A stretch of 64,000 nucleotides of DNA, taken from contig NC_089325.1 of assembly GCF_036669915.1 (NCBI RefSeq), positions 14,395,235 to 14,459,234 on the forward strand, in the 5' to 3' direction. The notes below the pieces were generated by a model that had not been told where the DNA came from, searched no databases, and worked only from the letters and a program-made list of their open reading frames with translations. Each line of letters starts with the position of its first letter. The stretch's first letter is position 1. The DNA is from Pocillopora verrucosa (Eukaryota; Cnidaria; Anthozoa; Scleractinia; Pocilloporidae). Shown piece after piece: positions 54,921-63,170 of the stretch. The position numbers and the translations under genes are program-made.

Positions 54921-54992
54921 GGCCTGTTGGTCTAGTGGCATGATTCTCGCTTTGGGTGCGAGAGGTCCCGGTTTCGACTCCCGGACAGGCCC
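54921..54992 (+). tRNA. tRNA-Pro-TGG: tRNA-Pro (TGG)
   Basis: Loop TTTGGGT. The T arm reads CCCGG-TTTCGAC: the last stem base is T, costing one pair next to the T loop. Acceptor paired; TTTT downstream. Confidence 0.88.
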
Positions 54993-55021
54993 GATAGTCT
55001 CTACTTTTGGAAAACTTTCCT

Positions 55022-55599
55022 GAAATTAGCCGGCCAAACAGCTAAGAAGTTTTTTGTGCGTTTGACAAAAAACCGAGGAATGCGAGGCTGATATAGCAAG
55101 GCAATGATATAAAAATGCCTTAATTCTGTTAGGACATACTTGCTAAAAGCTGCTTTCAAAACGTGAGTGGCAACTGGTGCTTGTCGTTGTTGGATGATAG
55201 AGAGCTTCATACAGTTCTTAAACCCAAAACACAGTCCAGGGATCATTACTTCAGTTATGGCAAAGGCAGCGAAAAAATTGAGGAATGTAGTTTACAACCG
55301 TCTGTAAACTTCAAGGTATCATACACCTGAACAAATTACGAAACAAAATACGAAACAGTGGAAAATGTTCTGACCCCCTATTGATACTAACAACCTATCC
55401 CAGGGTGAACTACACGAAAGCCGCGGTGAAACTGGGATTAGATGAAACTTTTATGATGAACGACTTCCCTCCTTTGCCATCGATTAATACCAAAAATTGA
55501 TAATTATAAAACTGATGCATTCGTCATTTTTCTAAAGACTCTAAACATCTAAGATTTAGCAAACACAATCTACTCCTTAATAGTAACACTTATTCGGTC
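55022..55599. repeat. Repeated class E spacer after Pro-TGG (within-array duplication)
   Basis: 30 bases after Pro-TGG the flank AAATTAG runs into CCGGCCAAACAG, class E sequence that normally follows Thr, and leads to a second Asn gene. It gives the local order Thr - Asn - Pro - (E) - Asn. Confidence 0.8.

Positions 55600-55673
<74 letters not shown>
55600..55673 (+). tRNA. tRNA-Asn-GTT: tRNA-Asn (GTT), second of two
   Basis: Consensus mature sequence with GATATTTTAC terminator. It is followed by the same Pro-TGG-deleting joint (TATTAACCGGTAAGTC) as at 30800, so it came with a block from that lineage. Confidence 0.96.
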
Positions 55674-55675
<2 letters not shown>

Positions 55676-56149
55676 ATTTTACACCTCAGCCAACCCTTTT
55701 GTTTTCTTTTTTTCTTTTTTGTTGCATGTTTTATATGGCCCATTTCTCGGTAAAAAATATTAACCGGTAAGTCAAACTTCCCGAGGATAACTTTATGACA
55801 ACGGCAATACCTTAAATTATAGATCTCATTTTGTTTTCCATTTCTGGTTCCTCACAAGCCCTTAACCATTGAATTTTGTTTTTTCAAGGAGAGCTCCCAT
55901 TACTTCTGTTTTTTTTTTTTTTCTGTTGAGAGTACCGAACTTGGAATATTACCCGAATTCATTTCGCAGAAAAGGTTGTGGTTATTCATCGTGTTTTTCG
56001 TTTGTCTCACGACGTGGTCACGTGTGATGTAGATCGCGACATTTCGACTGCATACTGCTAGTCTTCTTCAGGCAAAACCAAACAACAGTGCCGAACCCGC
56101 CGAAGAGTTCAAAGCTACTGCGGTTTTACCTTATGTCAAAGGTCTGTCC

Positions 56150-56220
56150 AGGACAGAACCCGATGGAGGACGGAAGTGGTTAATGGCCTATGCTCCAACC
56201 GGAGCTAAGGGAATATATAT
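56150..56220. mobile_element. 71 bp insertion with 12 bp target duplication
   Basis: AAAGGTCTGTCC occurs at 56138-56149 and 56221-56232; all other family III copies have it once. The insert starts AGGACAGAACCCGATGG and ends GGGAATATATAT, a short AT tail of the kind seen at LINE/SINE 3' ends. It is too short to name. Confidence 0.75.
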
Positions 56221-56759
56221 AAAGGTCTGTCCGAACAGCTTCGCCGTTGCCTAAGACAACAAGGCGTACGCGCTGTTTTCAAGTCGGAGACTACGCTAAG
56301 ATCTCAGTTGGTACGACCAAAAGACGCTGTCGACCCGGCTAAACAAGATGGCGTAGTTTACAAGACTCCCTGTGAATGCGGCAAGGTGTACATCGGAAAG
56401 AGTGGAAGACCTATGCAGACAGAATTTAGGAGCACGATCGAGACATTCGACTCGTCCGTACCGAGACCTCCGCCGTTTGAGAGCATGCCCACAACACCGG
56501 ACACAAGCCACTCTGGAACGAAGTAAAGTTTATTGATCGTGACCCATATTACTACACGCGCAAGGTCAAAGAGGCAATTCATATAAGACTTCACCCTAAC
56601 AACATAGCGGATAGTGGAATAGAAATTTTAGAAGCGTGGAAACCCACGATAAAAAAAAACACAACAACAGGAGAGCCGTGCGACAGCGGACCGCCGAGGC
56701 AGCAAATCATTGAGTGAACAGCAAGGATCGAAATACACCAATCAGAGCTGTTGAATAAC

Positions 56760-56956
56760 AGGTGATTTAGTGTTAACAACTGGGTTGAAAACGTAAATTA
56801 GCCACCGTAAAGGGTAAAAAAGCTGACGTTTCGAGCGTTAGCCCTTCGTCAGAGCGATTGACGAGGGGCTAACGCTCGAAACGTCAGCTTTTTTACCCTT
56901 TACGGTGGCTAATTTACGCTTTCAACCCAGTTGTTAACACTAAATTACCTGCTATA

Positions 56957-56994
<38 letters not shown>

Positions 56995-57007
56995 GTATCC
57001 CTTTATT
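56760..57007. mobile_element. Long-hairpin element, second copy, more complete
   Basis: Flanked by CTGTTGAATAAC at 56748-56759 and 57008-57019. The left arm TTTAGTGTTAACAACTGGGT...AGCCACCGTAAAGGG continues through GCTGACGTTTCGAGCG and is mirrored by the right arm with few mismatches, giving a foldback of over 80 bp per arm. A one-sided tail (GCTATACTCTCC to TTTATT) lies beyond the right arm. Confidence 0.82.
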
Positions 57008-57352
57008 CTGTTGAATAACAACTAATCACAGTACAGCATCATGCTTTATGAGATGACGCATGACCAGTCGGCCTCATCGCCTAAAGAAGACTAGCAGTAT
57101 ACAGTCGAAACGTGGCGATCTACATCACACGTGACTACATCGTGAGACAAACGACAAAGTTATCTTTTATTTTTATTACCTTAAGTCAGTTTCTCGGTTG
57201 TTAATAATATCCCTTGATTTAAACACAGGCAAATCTAATAGAATTCCGAAGGGCGGTTATTTTTGCTCTTTGCCGAATTTAGTTGCATAACGATACTCTA
57301 CAGGCCATATTAAATTAGATTAAATTAGATTATATATATATATATATATCAT

Positions 57353-57425
57353 GTTTCTGTAGTGTAGTGGTTATCACGTCCGCCTCACACGCGGAAGGTC
57401 GCAGGTTCGAGCCCTGCCAGAAACA
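57353..57425 (+). tRNA. tRNA-Val-CAC: tRNA-Val (CAC)
   Basis: Loop CTCACAC, B box GGTTCGAGCC intact (unlike its sister at 34020), TTTT within 4 bases. An (AT)n tract precedes it. Confidence 0.95.
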
Positions 57426-58285
57426 TACTTTTAGAGAAACTTTAAAGCAAGAGAATAAATGCTTTAGTTTTACCTCGACAAAAAATGTAACACATTCCAG
57501 ATGTTTGTTCTTCCCTCCTGTTTGTTCATTATGGAAATCTTCACTTTCCACAAATTTGCCTCCATGAATATGGTGAGGAAGTAGTCATACTATTGTTCAG
57601 GTCAGGTTGTAGAAATAGAAAAATGAAATGATGGAACAAGAAGCGTTAACATATATTTGATACGACCATACCCCATCATGGTTTGGTGGCTTTTGATAAC
57701 AATGGCTAATTCTTTTTTTTTAAAGAAGAAAGTTAACACCGAGTCACACAACATGTAGCGCTTACATGAATCAGTCGTTTGCTTTTTATCGAGATGTGAG
57801 CTTGAAACGCCTTTGTTCATGTGAATCTGCACTCGAACTATCGCAAGAGGCCTTGCATCTCTCTGCTGTTTTTCTTTCCATATATTAACGAGTAAAGTTA
57901 GAAATTAACCAGGCGCTAATCTTGATTGGTCGCTGTGCTCTCGTGGGGAGTCCTAGTTCGCAGTAAATTCAAACTGAAAATAGACTTGTCTGTGAAAACG
58001 CCGTGACATAAATATGGAGCAGTTGAAGGCTCCAAGTAATGGGTTCCTGACTCCTCTTATGCCTGAGGATTCGCCCCCAAGTTAAACAAGTGCTCAATCA
58101 GACTTCAAAGATGATCAGAAATGCGACTCTGATCGAAAGTCCAGGAACACCAGTCCATCCATGACATCCGTCCATCCTAACGTTGTGGGAAAAGGGCAAC
58201 AAGTTAAATGTAGCGGCGGGGTCCAGGTTTTACGCCAACTGTTGTTTTAACATCAAACATGTCGAAATTAAGTCTATGCATTTCA
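57426..58285. repeat. Shortened class H/A spacer; Pro-AGG and Val-AAC lost
   Basis: At about 57727 AAAGAAG jumps to AAAGTTAACACCGAG, deleting about 210 bp of class H. At about 58165 CATGACATCC joins CATCCTAACGTTGTGG, deleting Pro-AGG and the G-run. The Val-AAC site is replaced by the fold-back element that follows. Confidence 0.7.
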
Positions 58286-58615
58286 GCGCTCTACCAATTG
58301 AGCTAACAAGCCAACTGGGAGCTGGTCAATGAATTGGGTCCAAATAAACATCCATGTGAATGAAGATTTTAGATATATGAAAATTCATATATTTGCACTG
58401 CAGTGGAGAGATGAAATTAAGAGATCTTCGCAGCTAAGAACACTACTGAAACGAGTAGTTGTAAATAGGACGTGAAAAATTGGTAGAGCGCTGCACCGGT
58501 ATCGCGGAGGTCATGGGTTCAAATCCCGTACGGGCCTGAATTTTTTTTCAGGTCCTATTTACAACTACTCGTTTCAGTAGTGTTCTTAGCTGCGAGGATC
58601 CCTTAATTTCATACA
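58286..58615. mobile_element. Fold-back element with a Thr-tRNA-like core
   Basis: Arms of about 65 bp face each other (about 58405-58470 and 58545-58612; phrases CTACTGAAACGAGTAGTTG and its complement). Between them 58478-58537 reads TTGGTAGAGCGCTGCACC, a loop around GGT, GGTTCAAATCCC and GGGCC, the 3' three quarters of a tRNA. On the minus strand 58312-58286 reads GGCTTGTTAGCTCAATTGG, the matching 5' part. tRNA-related short elements with inverted arms fit best; the anticodon would be GGT (Thr). Confidence 0.65.
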
Positions 58616-58852
58616 CTATTACATGTTACCCCCGGGTTTAAGCCATTTACTGTATAATGAAGGAATTATCCGATTCCAGACAACAAACTTGGACTGAGAC
58701 AGAATTAAGGAAATCAGAGCGCAGGCTAAAAAAAAATATAAATTAATTTAGATCCTACAGAGGGCACCCTCTTTAGTCAGGTAAGCCTTGGCAACAGAAA
58801 GGACTAAGCACGTATCAAATGTTAATAACACCACTTATTAACAAAAGCGACA

Positions 58853-58924
58853 TCATCGGTAGTATAGTGGTGAGTATCCCCGCCTGTCACGCGGGAGACC
58901 GGGGTTCGATTCCCCACCGTGGAG
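58853..58924 (+). tRNA. tRNA-Asp (GTC), acceptor stem damaged
   Basis: Loop CTGTCAC and B box GGTTCGATTCC are intact, but the acceptor is TCATCGG facing CCGTGGA, with mismatches at pairs 3-70 and 4-69. It may be transcribed but poorly aminoacylated. Last Asp of the array. Confidence 0.75.
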
Positions 58925-59258
58925 ACGCGTATCCTTTTTGTTTAACCGTATTTTCCGAATACCAACTTTTCCCAACAGGCTAATTCCGAAATCAACTTGT
59001 TTTTTCATGAACATAAGAAAGCGATATCAACAAACAGTGAGCTACAGTAGAGGAATTACAAAAGATTACGCAGTGCTGTCGACACGAAAATCTCTTTCGC
59101 GCCATATTAACGTCACCGACTTGATATCTATGATAGAAGATCATTCAATCTGGCTCCTACTGGGCTTTTTCGAATTGAGTTATGGTTAAATCTGATAACG
59201 ATACTGAACAGGCCATATTGAAATAGCTTCGAAAGTTTAAATGGAATATGTGCGTTTG

Positions 59259-59330
59259 GCTTCCGAAGGAAAGAGGTTGCACGTCAGCCTGGTACGTGGA
59301 AGGTCGCAGGCTCGAGCCATGCCAGAAACA
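59259..59330 (+). pseudogene. Val-like tRNA relic, anticodon position GGT
   Basis: Full length with CAGAAACA and TTTTTT. The loop reads CTGGTAC, one base from the CTGATAC of the other copies. Shares AAGGAAAGAGG with 29249. Confidence 0.7.
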
Positions 59331-60062
59331 ATTTTTTCCCGAAAAAGAATTTTTTTTAAAGCAATAGAGTCTTAATAAATGCTTCAATTCATAAAAAAAT
59401 GTAGCCAAGAGAGGTTATCCTCTCTTGATGTACTTACTTCAGATCATAAGCGGACGGGTGTAGCATTTCACTATGGTATCACTAGCGATCCTCTGAGGAT
59501 AAACTTTATTTCCCCCTTGCAGCAATAAAGATTGGAGTAAATTTGATCCAGGTTCTGCTATCGATCGGATCTTTTTTGAGCTGATAGAGAGAGAGTTTAA
59601 AGCTGTTTATGTAATAAAAAAATTGTTCTTCGTCCTATTAAGTTTCCCTCAGAGAAAGATGTTTTTCTTTTGTCTTGTCTCAAGCTTAGGAAAACGGAAA
59701 AGTTCTGAGTCCTCATGAGAAGCTAAACCTTAGATCTTCGGATTCCGCCCTCCAATTCTCTAGCCCTGAGCCACAATGACACAACGCTGCACTGGGTCAT
59801 CGCTAGGTCCGCATGTGACATGTGTCCTGCATACTGCTAAGATTAACAATGTCGAAAGGCTCCTGCGTGTAAATAGAACAAGAAAGATAGTAAATACTAA
59901 GTTTGGTGGTGAGATGGAGAAATATGTTTTTTTTGAGCTTTTGGATAAAGGAAAAGCTCTGAGTACCGTTGAGGAATTTAGTTTCCCTTGTTTAAGCTCG
60001 GCTACTTGCTACTAGTTTTCTGTTGACTTGTGTTTGAGAAGATTCAGGCAGTTGCTGTTTTT

Positions 60063-60080
60063 GTGTGGGATTTCCCACAC
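60063..60080. other. Perfect 18 bp palindrome at the array boundary
   Basis: GTGTGGGA-TT-TCCCACAC, placed immediately after the last array base. It could be the edge of the next element or a breakpoint hairpin. Confidence 0.7.
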
Positions 60081-60522
60081 TTAGTCAAGGCCCGCGAAAT
60101 TTATTTCTTTATTTCTTTATTTCTTTACTTCTTTATTTATTTGTCCACGAGAGAGAAGTGCTTGTCACGTGGTTTCTATTTGCGTTCAGTGAGCCGTGAA
60201 GACTGGATTCCAGTCAGCGTTTTTTCATAGTGTATTGTACGGCGGCCATTTCTCTTCTCAGTCGTTGGGTTTTGGAGAACTTATTCGGAATTTCATATTT
60301 GTTTCTTGGGGATTTTCGTTTCCAATGTAAGGATAAGTCATTTCATATTTTCACGGGTTCTTTGTGTGCTTTAAATTTTCAATTTTGTTGTGGGAGCTTC
60401 ACGATTAAGCTCTCACGAAAGGCGATTACGTTTGTACACCTGGTTTGTGTTCTTTCTTTCATAATCTGAGGCGTTTGTTTCGTTATTTCTTCAGGTGTCT
60501 ATAACAGAAGATTTTTTCACGT

Positions 60523-60680
60523 AAGCCAACACGCTGAAACGCGGCTTGTGTTCAGTGCAGGTTGCACAGGAGCTTTTACGTTTTCACAAGCCAACATTTA
60601 TCGGCTTGGACCTTCGGTGCGGGTTGTGCCAGATTGAAAGGAGTCATTGTACTCTCGCAAGCCAACATTTGTCGGCTTGA
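60523..60680. repeat. Three hairpin-forming repeats, period 65-71 bp
   Basis: AAGCCAACA starts at 60523, 60588 and 60659, each followed within 20 bases by CGGCTTG, so each copy can fold (CAAGCC/GGCTTG), and each is followed by a GCGGGTTG or GCAGGTTG motif. Confidence 0.75.
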
Positions 60681-60714
60681 ATGTATTTGTGCGGGTTGCG
60701 CTTCAAAGAGTCTC

Positions 60715-60778
60715 AGGGTGTCTCAAAGTGTCTCACGAGTGTCTCAAAATGTCTCACGAGTGTCTCAAAGTGTCACAA
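60715..60778. repeat. GTGTCTCA minisatellite
   Basis: Six or so copies of GTGTCTCA with variable spacers AAGT, CGAGT, AAAT. Confidence 0.85.
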
Positions 60779-61723
60779 ACTGAAAGAAACTATTGTTTGC
60801 CTTGAACTGTCAAGAGTGTTATCTATTTTAATAAACTGAGTTTCTAGTTAGTTGGATTGTTGTTGTTGCTCGCTCAAGCACACAAGTAAATATGGGGATC
60901 TCCATTGACCAATTACGTTCAAGGATTGGATCTCGTGAAGATTTACATCCTGATTTATGTGAAAACTATGACCTCTCTGATGATCTCAACATTCCATCAA
61001 CATTGCTGAATAATGAACCACTGATATTGAATGAATTACCTGATTTCGATTTTCGTCAAATGGTCCAGACACCCGATAAAGAGCAAAAAGAATTTTTTAT
61101 CACATTTTACATCAGATTAAAACCTCAGAAACCCCTTTCTACTGCTTCCTCAGTGGAGGGGCTGGTGTTGGCAAATCGCATTTAACAAAAGATTTGTATC
61201 AGGCAGGGCTTAAGTATTATAACACTAGAGCTGGTGATGATTTTCATCAGATCAAAGTTATACTATTAGCTCCAACTGGTAAAGCTTAAGGGTAACACTC
61301 TTCATAGCACTCTGGCCATTCCTGCCAATCAATCACTGAGACATTACAAACAGCTTGATTCAAGTAGACTAAACACTTTGAGAAGTCAATTGATTTTTGT
61401 TGATGAAATCTCAATGGTAGAAATGGTAATGGTAATTTGCAATGCAGCTAAACAATAGGCTTAAAGATATAAAAGGCTGTAGAGAGGATTTTGGAGGTGT
61501 GAGCATAATTGCTATTGGTGACTTATTCCAATTAGAATCTGTTATGGATGCTTATATTTTCAAAGACCTCAAAAATGTAGATTTATGCTGTTCTTTCTCC
61601 CAGTTTATGGCATAAACACTTTAAAATGTTTGAACTTAATGAAATCATGGGTCAAAGAGACAGCAAATTGTTTGTGGAATTACTTAATAGGTTGCGTAAA
61701 GGTAAACACACAGGGGGCTGACA

Positions 61724-62479
61724 TTGCAAAACTTAAAGAGAGCTATACAAGAAGGCATCAACAACCCAATAGATGCACCTCACTTATTTATACAGAATGC
61801 TAAAGTAGATGAATTTAATCAAAGGGCCCATAATGCAGCCACAGGAAACAAATCCACAATAAATGCTTTAGATAGTGTTATTGGAGCTATCTCTCCAGAG
61901 CTAAGAAACAAAATACTAAGACAAATACCAAATGATCCAAGAAAAACAAAACAGTTAGCCTCAACCCTTTGTCTTGCTGAGGGTGAAAGAACACACCTTG
62001 TCATGAATGTACGAACCGAAGATGGCATGACAAATGGTGCTGGAAATGTTGTTAAACTAGTTCAGTTACATCAACAAACCAAACCATCTGGTATTGTATG
62101 GGTACAATTTGACAACTCAGATGTAGGTCAGAAAACAAGGAATGAAAAAAGACATTTGTATGTACAAGGAATTGAACACACATGGACCCCAGTAAACCCT
62201 GTGACTACACAGTTTGCGGTAGGTAGAAACAGAACAGCACAAGTTGTTAGAAAACAATTTCCACTGCATCCCGCAGCAGCAAAAACAATTCACAGGTCAC
62301 AAGGTGATACTGACAGTAGAATTGTTGTGGATTTTAGTACCAGAAATACTATTCCACACATACATTATGTGGGACTCAGTAGAGTGACTGCTATTGAAGG
62401 CCTATATATTTCTGATTTATGTGAAAGCAAGATTGCTGTTAATCCAGATGGAGAGATTAAGAACAACTGCAAAACTTAA
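61724..62479 (+). CDS. PIF1-like helicase C-terminal half (251 codons)
   Basis: DNA-unwinding domain of the element. The recognisable block is PLHPAAAKTIHRSQGDT (motif V-like) and HYVGLSRVTAIEGLYISDL (motif VI with Arg) in the last third. The start Met is simply the first in the open frame; upstream motifs lie in other frames. Confidence 0.65.
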   Translation: MQNLKRAIQEGINNPIDAPHLFIQNAKVDEFNQRAHNAATGNKSTINALDSVIGAISPELRNKILRQIPNDPRKTKQLASTLCLAEGERTHLVMNVRTEDGMTNGAGNVVKLVQLHQQTKPSGIVWVQFDNSDVGQKTRNEKRHLYVQGIEHTWTPVNPVTTQFAVGRNRTAQVVRKQFPLHPAAAKTIHRSQGDTDSRIVVDFSTRNTIPHIHYVGLSRVTAIEGLYISDLCESKIAVNPDGEIKNNCKT

Positions 62480-63170
62480 GCTTTGCATCTCCCCTCTCCA
62501 TGACATAACATTTTCCCTTCTTAAACTGTGTTATCTTAATGTAAGGTCTCTTCACAAACACATAGAAGATATACGTAAAGACTTAATTTATCTAAGTGCT
62601 GATATCAATATTTTCACAGAAACAAGATTTAATTCTCAAGATAATAATGACATGTATGACATTGCTGGTTATGTTCTCTTCCATAATGATAACCTTAATT
62701 CCAGCAATGGATCAAGGTCTTATGGTGGTACAGCTGTGTACAGTAAAATCCCATACTTACCTGGATACCCCTATTGTCACAATATACATGGTGTTGAAAT
62801 AACAGTAATTAAGTTAGCAAGTCTTTAGGATTGAATAATCATAGGGATATATCACTCCCCAAACGTGCCTGTAAGACAACTTTATGAAGCAATAACTGAG
62901 GTACTAAATAACATTTCACCAGACAACAATAACATTACTGGAGACTTTAATATAAATTGGCTTGTTGAAACAGACAGAAGACCTTTGTATAATTTACTAG
63001 TGAGGGATAACCATTACAAACAGTTCATATCAACTTATACAACTGACAACAACACAGTAATTGATCATATATATACAAATATATCTAACATTGATATACA
63101 AGCAGATGTTTTAGCAACATATTTCACAGATCATAAAGCTGTTTGGGCCTCATTTCACGGTGTCCTCTAA
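62394..63170 (+). CDS. EEP-family endonuclease domain (in two frames, 62394-62828 and 62865-63170)
   Basis: The first part has LCYLNVRSLHKH, INIFTETRF (Glu of the active site) and GGTAVYSKI. The second has ITGDFNINW, VIDHIYTN and YFTDHKAVWASF (Asp-His pair). Such domains nick DNA in LINEs and Helentrons; the adjoining helicase favours the latter. A stop and short gap separate the two parts. Confidence 0.65.

Larger units (their letters stand above)
55960..57178 (+). mobile_element. Penelope-like element, family III, with two nested insertions
   Basis: Sister of 32708-33829. GIY-YIG part 56308-56526 (KVYIGKSGRPMQTEFRSTIE). It holds the long-hairpin element (56760-57007) and additionally a 71 bp insertion (56150-56220) absent from the sister. 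Confidence 0.82.
3680..60062. repeat. Tandem array of a multi-tRNA gene cluster (seven to eight units, partly decayed)
   Basis: The same order of tRNA genes and the same spacers recur across 56 kb. The full unit is Val-AAC, Asp-GTC, Val-like relic, Thr-AGT (opposite strand), Asn-GTT, Pro-TGG, Val-CAC, Pro-AGG. Asp genes start at 9792, 16551, 21207, 28866, 36704, 42867, 52351 and 58853, giving spacings of about 4.7 to 9.5 kb. Homology begins about 3680, within the leader of the first Val-AAC, and stops at 60062 in the relic-to-Thr spacer, at a palindrome that opens a different region. Spacers align over hundreds of bases between units, so units arose by recent unequal exchange or are homogenised. 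Each tRNA has its own internal A and B boxes and its own downstream T-run, so each should be an independent Pol III gene. Confidence 0.93.
60081..60891 (+). other. Leader region of the Helentron-like element or host flank
   Basis: Contains TTTATTTC repeats (60098-60140), three hairpin repeats and a TGTCTCAAAG repeat tract. No coding frame with recognisable domain. It lies directly upstream of the helicase frames and may be their promoter/5' region. Confidence 0.45.
60892..63170 (+). mobile_element. Helentron-like (Helitron) element remnant: PIF1-type helicase plus EEP endonuclease
   Basis: In order on + and in several frames: a 5' frame starting MGISIDQLRSRIGS; Walker A GGAGVGKS (about 61155); APTGK; Walker B VDEISM (about 61398); GDLFQL; a 251-codon frame (61724-62479) with HPAAAKTIHRSQGDT and YVGLSRVTAIEGLY, the last helicase motifs; then LCYLNVRSLHKHIEDI (62526 on), GDFNIN and a terminal FTDHKAVW, hallmarks of an exonuclease-endonuclease-phosphatase domain. 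Helicase joined to EEP is the Helentron/Helitron2 arrangement. The HUH Rep domain is not visible, and reading is interrupted several times, so it is inactive. Confidence 0.75.

Noticed and set aside
3680-60062. CRISPR-like or simple satellite array
   Set aside because: Units are kilobases long, contain tRNA genes and differ by transposon insertions; there are no short repeat-spacer patterns.
60892-63170. LINE with an EEP endonuclease
   Set aside because: No reverse transcriptase follows; helicase motifs precede the endonuclease, as in Helentrons.
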